From: Bog-793 sp963823945
GTDB taxonomy: Bacteria; Actinomycetota; Acidimicrobiia; Acidimicrobiales; Bog-793
Direction: 5' to 3'
DNA length: 64,000 bases
NCBI GenBank assembly: GCA_963823945.1
Contig: CAWGNK010000005.1
Span: forward strand, 124,001-188,000
Numbering within the stretch: position 1 is the first letter of the stretch; each line of letters starts with the position of its first letter. The translations under genes were made by a program, and so were the position numbers. The notes beneath the pieces are model-generated. The model did no database searches. It was not told where the DNA came from and was given only the letters and a program-made list of their open reading frames with translations. Shown here one piece after another: positions 58,740 to 64,000 of this stretch.

Positions 58740-58926
58740 GCGGTCATCGTTCCACAACCGGCCAGAACGGGCCCCACTATTGACGGGGATCGCGACGCGG
58801 GGCCCCGCAGACTCCCGAGGCGCGCCGGATTTGGACGTCTGACCTGGCCAAAGGTGGGCGCCAATGCCCCTTCGCCGGCCACGCCCCGTCACCCCAGGGG
58901 GGGTGCCGGACCTAAGCTGCCCTGTC

Positions 58927-61659
<2,733 letters not shown>

Positions 61660-61665
61660 GCCCCG

Positions 61666-62829
61666 ATGGCGCCCGCGACCGACGGCGGGCCCCGCCAGAA
61701 GCCGGGGACCGAGCACGCGCACTTCGCCGAGGGCCTCGCCGACCTGCGGGTCCGTCTCGGCGCGGCGCGGGCCTATCTGCGCATCGACGAGCTCGTCGCC
61801 GAGCTGGCCCAGCTCGAGCCCCTGGTGGGGGCGCCTGACCTCTGGTCGGATCCCGACCACGCCAGGGAGGTGACGACCGCCTACGGCCGGCTCCGGTCGG
61901 ACGTGGATCTTTTCGGAGGACTCGCCGCCCGCCTCGAGGACGCCGCGGCGCTCTACGAGATGGCGGTGGCGGAGGGCCAGGATGCGCTCGCCTCGGTCGA
62001 GGGAGACCTGGCCGCGGCGGTCGGCGAGCTCGGTCGTGAGCTCGACGACCTCGAGCTGCGCAGCCTGTACTCCGGCGAGCACGATGAGCGTGATGCCGTC
62101 TGCGAGGTGCACGCCGGCGCCGGCGGCACCGAGGCCCAGGACTGGGCGGAGATGCTGCTCCGGATGTACCTGCGGTGGGCCGAGCGCAGGAACTTCGCGG
62201 TCGAGCTCGAGGAGGTGACCGCCGGCCAGGAGGCGGGGATCCTGTCGGCGACGTTCATCGTCCGCGGCCGCCACGCCTACGGGTTGTTGTGCGGTGAGCG
62301 CGGTGTGCACCGGCTCGTGCGGATGTCGCCGTTCGACTCCCAGCACCGCCGGCACACGAGCTTCGCCTCGCTCGAGGTGACACCGTTCCTCGAGGACCTC
62401 TCCGGCGAGGTGGAGATCGACGAGAAGGAGCTGCGCGTCGACACCTACCGTTCGTCGGGGGCGGGCGGCCAGCACGTCAACGTGACCGACTCGGCGGTCC
62501 GGCTCACGCACCTGCCGACCGGCATCGTCGTCGCCGTGCAGAACGAGCGGAGCCAGTACCAGAACAAGGCGAAGGCGATGCAGATCCTCGCCGCCAAGCT
62601 CGCCGCCCACCAGCGCGCCGAACGGCAGAAAGAGCTCGCCGAGCTCGCCGGGCCACAAACCGAGATCGAATGGGGGAGCCAGATCCGCTCGTACGTGCTC
62701 GCGCCCTACCAGCTCGTGAAGGACCTCCGGACCGGGCACGAGACAGGGAACGTGGAGGCCGTGCTCGACGGGGATCTCGACGCGTTCATGGTCGCCTGCC
62801 TGCGGTGGCGGCGCGGCGCCTCGACGTAA
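61666..62829 (+). CDS. prfB: Peptide chain release factor 2
   Basis: Recognises UGA and UAA; 387 aa from ATG 61666, six bases after secA. The anticodon-like SPF tripeptide is in VRMSPFDSQHRRHTSF near 219, and the peptidyl-hydrolysis GGQ in SSGAGGQHVNVTDSAVRLTH near 266. The whole gene is one open frame: the in-frame TGA and +1 slippage site that autoregulate prfB in many bacteria are not present, as is usual in actinobacteria. The first 25 residues (up to HAHFAEG) are poorly conserved. Confidence 0.96.
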   Translation: MAPATDGGPRQKPGTEHAHFAEGLADLRVRLGAARAYLRIDELVAELAQLEPLVGAPDLWSDPDHAREVTTAYGRLRSDVDLFGGLAARLEDAAALYEMAVAEGQDALASVEGDLAAAVGELGRELDDLELRSLYSGEHDERDAVCEVHAGAGGTEAQDWAEMLLRMYLRWAERRNFAVELEEVTAGQEAGILSATFIVRGRHAYGLLCGERGVHRLVRMSPFDSQHRRHTSFASLEVTPFLEDLSGEVEIDEKELRVDTYRSSGAGGQHVNVTDSAVRLTHLPTGIVVAVQNERSQYQNKAKAMQILAAKLAAHQRAERQKELAELAGPQTEIEWGSQIRSYVLAPYQLVKDLRTGHETGNVEAVLDGDLDAFMVACLRWRRGAST

Positions 62830-62838
62830 CGGCTTCGT

Positions 62839-62863
62839 CGTGTCGTGTCACCTGTCCGACACG
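62839..62863 (+). terminator. Weak hairpin after prfB
   Basis: CGTGTCG (62839-62845) and CGACACG (62857-62863) pair around an 11-base loop 10 bases after the stop. A second stem, GCGCGCCC (62927-62934) with GGGCGCGC (62951-62958), lies in the likely ftsE leader. Low support as terminators. Confidence 0.3.
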
Positions 62864-63046
62864 GGCCGACTGGTAAGGTAAGCCGAGCTTGTAGCGCGGC
62901 TCTCAACCAATCGGGAGATGCTTCCGGCGCGCCCGACAGGTGGGTAGGGCGGGCGCGCGCGTGTCGATGGTGAGGATGGCACGCCGGGACCCGGGGCTGG
63001 CGAACCACCCGGCCCGGCATCGGCAGCGACCACGGGGAAGAGGCTG

Positions 63047-63865
63047 ATGATCCGCTTCGAAGAGGTCACCAAGACCTACAAGGGGGACGTCTCCGCGCTG
63101 CGCGACATCTCCCTCGACATCGACAAGGGCGAGTTCGTCTTCCTCGTCGGATCCTCGGGATCGGGCAAGACGACCTTCCTCCGGTTGCTGCTCCGCGAGG
63201 AGATGCCCGACGCCGGCAGGATCTGGGTCGCGGGGCGCGAGATCGGCGAGCTGTCGCCGTTCCAGGTCCCGTACCTGCGGCGCAATCTCGGTTGCGTCTT
63301 CCAGGATTTCAGGCTGTTGCCGAGGAAGACGGTCTTTGAGAACGTCGCCTTCGCGCTCGAGGTGATCGGGCGCAACAAGGCGATCGTCCGCTCCCAGGTG
63401 GGCATCGTCCTCGATCTCGTCGGGCTTGGCGAGAAGGCGGACCGCATGCCCGACGAGCTCTCCGGCGGCGAGCAGCAGCGGGTCGCCATCGCGCGCGCCT
63501 TCGTCAACCGCCCGCTCGTCCTGATGGCCGACGAGCCGACGGGGAACCTCGACCCGTCGACGAGCCAGGGGATCATGAAGCTCCTCGACCGGATCAACCG
63601 CACCGGGACGACGGTCGTCATGGCGACGCACGACGTCTCGATCGTCAATTCGATGCGCCGCCGCGTCGTCGAGCTCGACCACGGCCGCATCATCCGGGAC
63701 CAGGCCCGCGGCGTCTACGGCTACGCGAGCGAGCTGTCCAACACGACTTCGCACGGTGTGCCGGCGGTGTCGCTCGTCGACGAGGGTGACCCCGAAGAGA
63801 CCGGCGAGGGCGAGTCGGTCACCTCCCGCGTCACGGCGGTGCGCGCCCGCCGGGGCAACCGGTAG
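63047..63865 (+). CDS. ftsE: Cell division ATP-binding protein FtsE
   Basis: ATPase that with FtsX activates peptidoglycan hydrolases at the septum; 272 aa from ATG 63047, GGGGAAGAGG just upstream. Walker A VGSSGSGKTTFLRLLLREE near 34, Q-loop in LGCVFQDFRLLPRKTVFENV, signature ELSGGEQQRVAIARAFVN, Walker B LMADEPTGNLDPS and H-loop in VVMATHDVSIVNS. The FQDFRLLPRKTVFENVA motif is diagnostic for FtsE. The C-terminus has a 45-residue acidic/basic tail beyond the usual end. Followed 9 bases later by ftsX. Confidence 0.96.
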   Translation: MIRFEEVTKTYKGDVSALRDISLDIDKGEFVFLVGSSGSGKTTFLRLLLREEMPDAGRIWVAGREIGELSPFQVPYLRRNLGCVFQDFRLLPRKTVFENVAFALEVIGRNKAIVRSQVGIVLDLVGLGEKADRMPDELSGGEQQRVAIARAFVNRPLVLMADEPTGNLDPSTSQGIMKLLDRINRTGTTVVMATHDVSIVNSMRRRVVELDHGRIIRDQARGVYGYASELSNTTSHGVPAVSLVDEGDPEETGEGESVTSRVTAVRARRGNR

Positions 63866-63874
63866 GGGCGCGCC

Positions 63875-64000
63875 GTGGCGGTATCCCTCGACTACGTCGT
63901 CAAGGAAACGGCGACGAACCTCTGGCGCAACCGCGTCATGGCGATCGCGGCGGTCCTCACCGTCGCCGTCTCGCTGTCGCTCGTCGGCTCGGCGCTCCTG
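63875..64000 (+). CDS. ftsX: Cell division protein FtsX, N-terminal fragment (cut by window end)
   Basis: 42 codons are visible from GTG 63875: AVSLDYVVKETATNLWRNRV, then the first membrane span MAIAAVLTVAVSLSLVGSAL. The amphipathic start and the position right after ftsE identify it as the FtsX permease-like partner. The rest is outside the window. Confidence 0.9.
   Translation, partial: MAVSLDYVVKETATNLWRNRVMAIAAVLTVAVSLSLVGSALL

Larger units (their letters stand above)
53606..58757 (-). repeat. Tandem gene triplication unit (about 1.6 kb period)
   Basis: Three units of roughly 1.6-1.9 kb, each a GT-C gene plus upstream sequence. The motif CACCGCTCCATCGTTCCACA occurs at 55191-55210 and, with one change, at 57066-57085, and a shorter part (TCATCGTTCCACAAC) at 58743-58757. 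The stop regions are also repeated (CGCGATCAGGTACCGA at 55478 and 57146). Homology over both coding and flanking DNA indicates segmental duplication. Confidence 0.8.

Noticed and set aside
61666..61760. Programmed frameshift in prfB
   Set aside because: The gene is one continuous frame through the N-terminal region and no in-frame TGA with a slippery site is present.

Overview
The window is about 69-70% GC, with GTG starts common and strong Shine-Dalgarno sites. It carries an FliA/WhiG-type sigma factor, SufC-SufS-SufU, CysDN, an AceE-type pyruvate dehydrogenase E1, a PAC2 protein, and a secA-prfB-ftsE-ftsX core run. This points to a high-GC actinobacterium (Actinomycetota; an Acidimicrobiia-like lineage is my guess, not proven). 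Many genes are interrupted by single-base frameshifts that all look like one extra base, so the sequence is probably an incompletely polished assembly.

Layout. 0-5 kb: a sigma factor (cut by the window edge) diverges from a membrane GGDEF-EAL protein; convergent to it is an overlapping pair made of an S-adenosylmethionine-decarboxylase-like protein and a GNAT/autoinducer-synthase-like protein. 5-13.8 kb: oxidoreductase (frameshifted), FtsK (frameshifted), homoserine kinase and an acetyltransferase on the plus strand; sufC-sufS-sufU and a metallo-beta-lactamase-fold hydrolase on the minus strand, with no sufB/sufD here. 14-16.5 kb: a secreted NHL-repeat/FN3 protein broken by about five frameshifts, then a compact element with a -10 box, a near-perfect ribosome-binding site, a 14-codon ORF and stable hairpins that may be an undescribed structured RNA. 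16.5-28.3 kb: central metabolism: aceE (minus), rnhA, cysD-cysN, lpd, a dihydrolipoamide acyltransferase, a LipB-LipA fusion, PAC2 protein and HAD phosphatase. E1, E2, E3 and the lipoylation enzymes are thus within 10 kb. 28.3-34.3 kb: secreted protein, MacB-type ABC exporter and leuS on the minus strand.

34.6-50 kb is an accessory region entered at a tRNA-Ala(GGC) gene that is followed within a few bases by remnants of an IS3-type element and a GntR regulator. It holds small secreted proteins, a polyprenol-phosphate-type glycosyltransferase, several large multi-span membrane proteins of GT-C character, two collagen-like secreted proteins that share a C-terminal domain, a TPR lipoprotein, a decayed ISL3 transposase and a glycosyltransferase-methyltransferase fusion. 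After a repair/tRNA-modification patch (phosphoribosyltransferase, endonuclease IV, miaB) come three tandem paralogous GT-C membrane glycosyltransferases (53.6-58.7 kb). My reading is that 36-50 kb and 53-59 kb together encode a glycosylated surface layer whose protein component may be the collagen-like fibres. The window ends in secA, prfB, ftsE and the beginning of ftsX.
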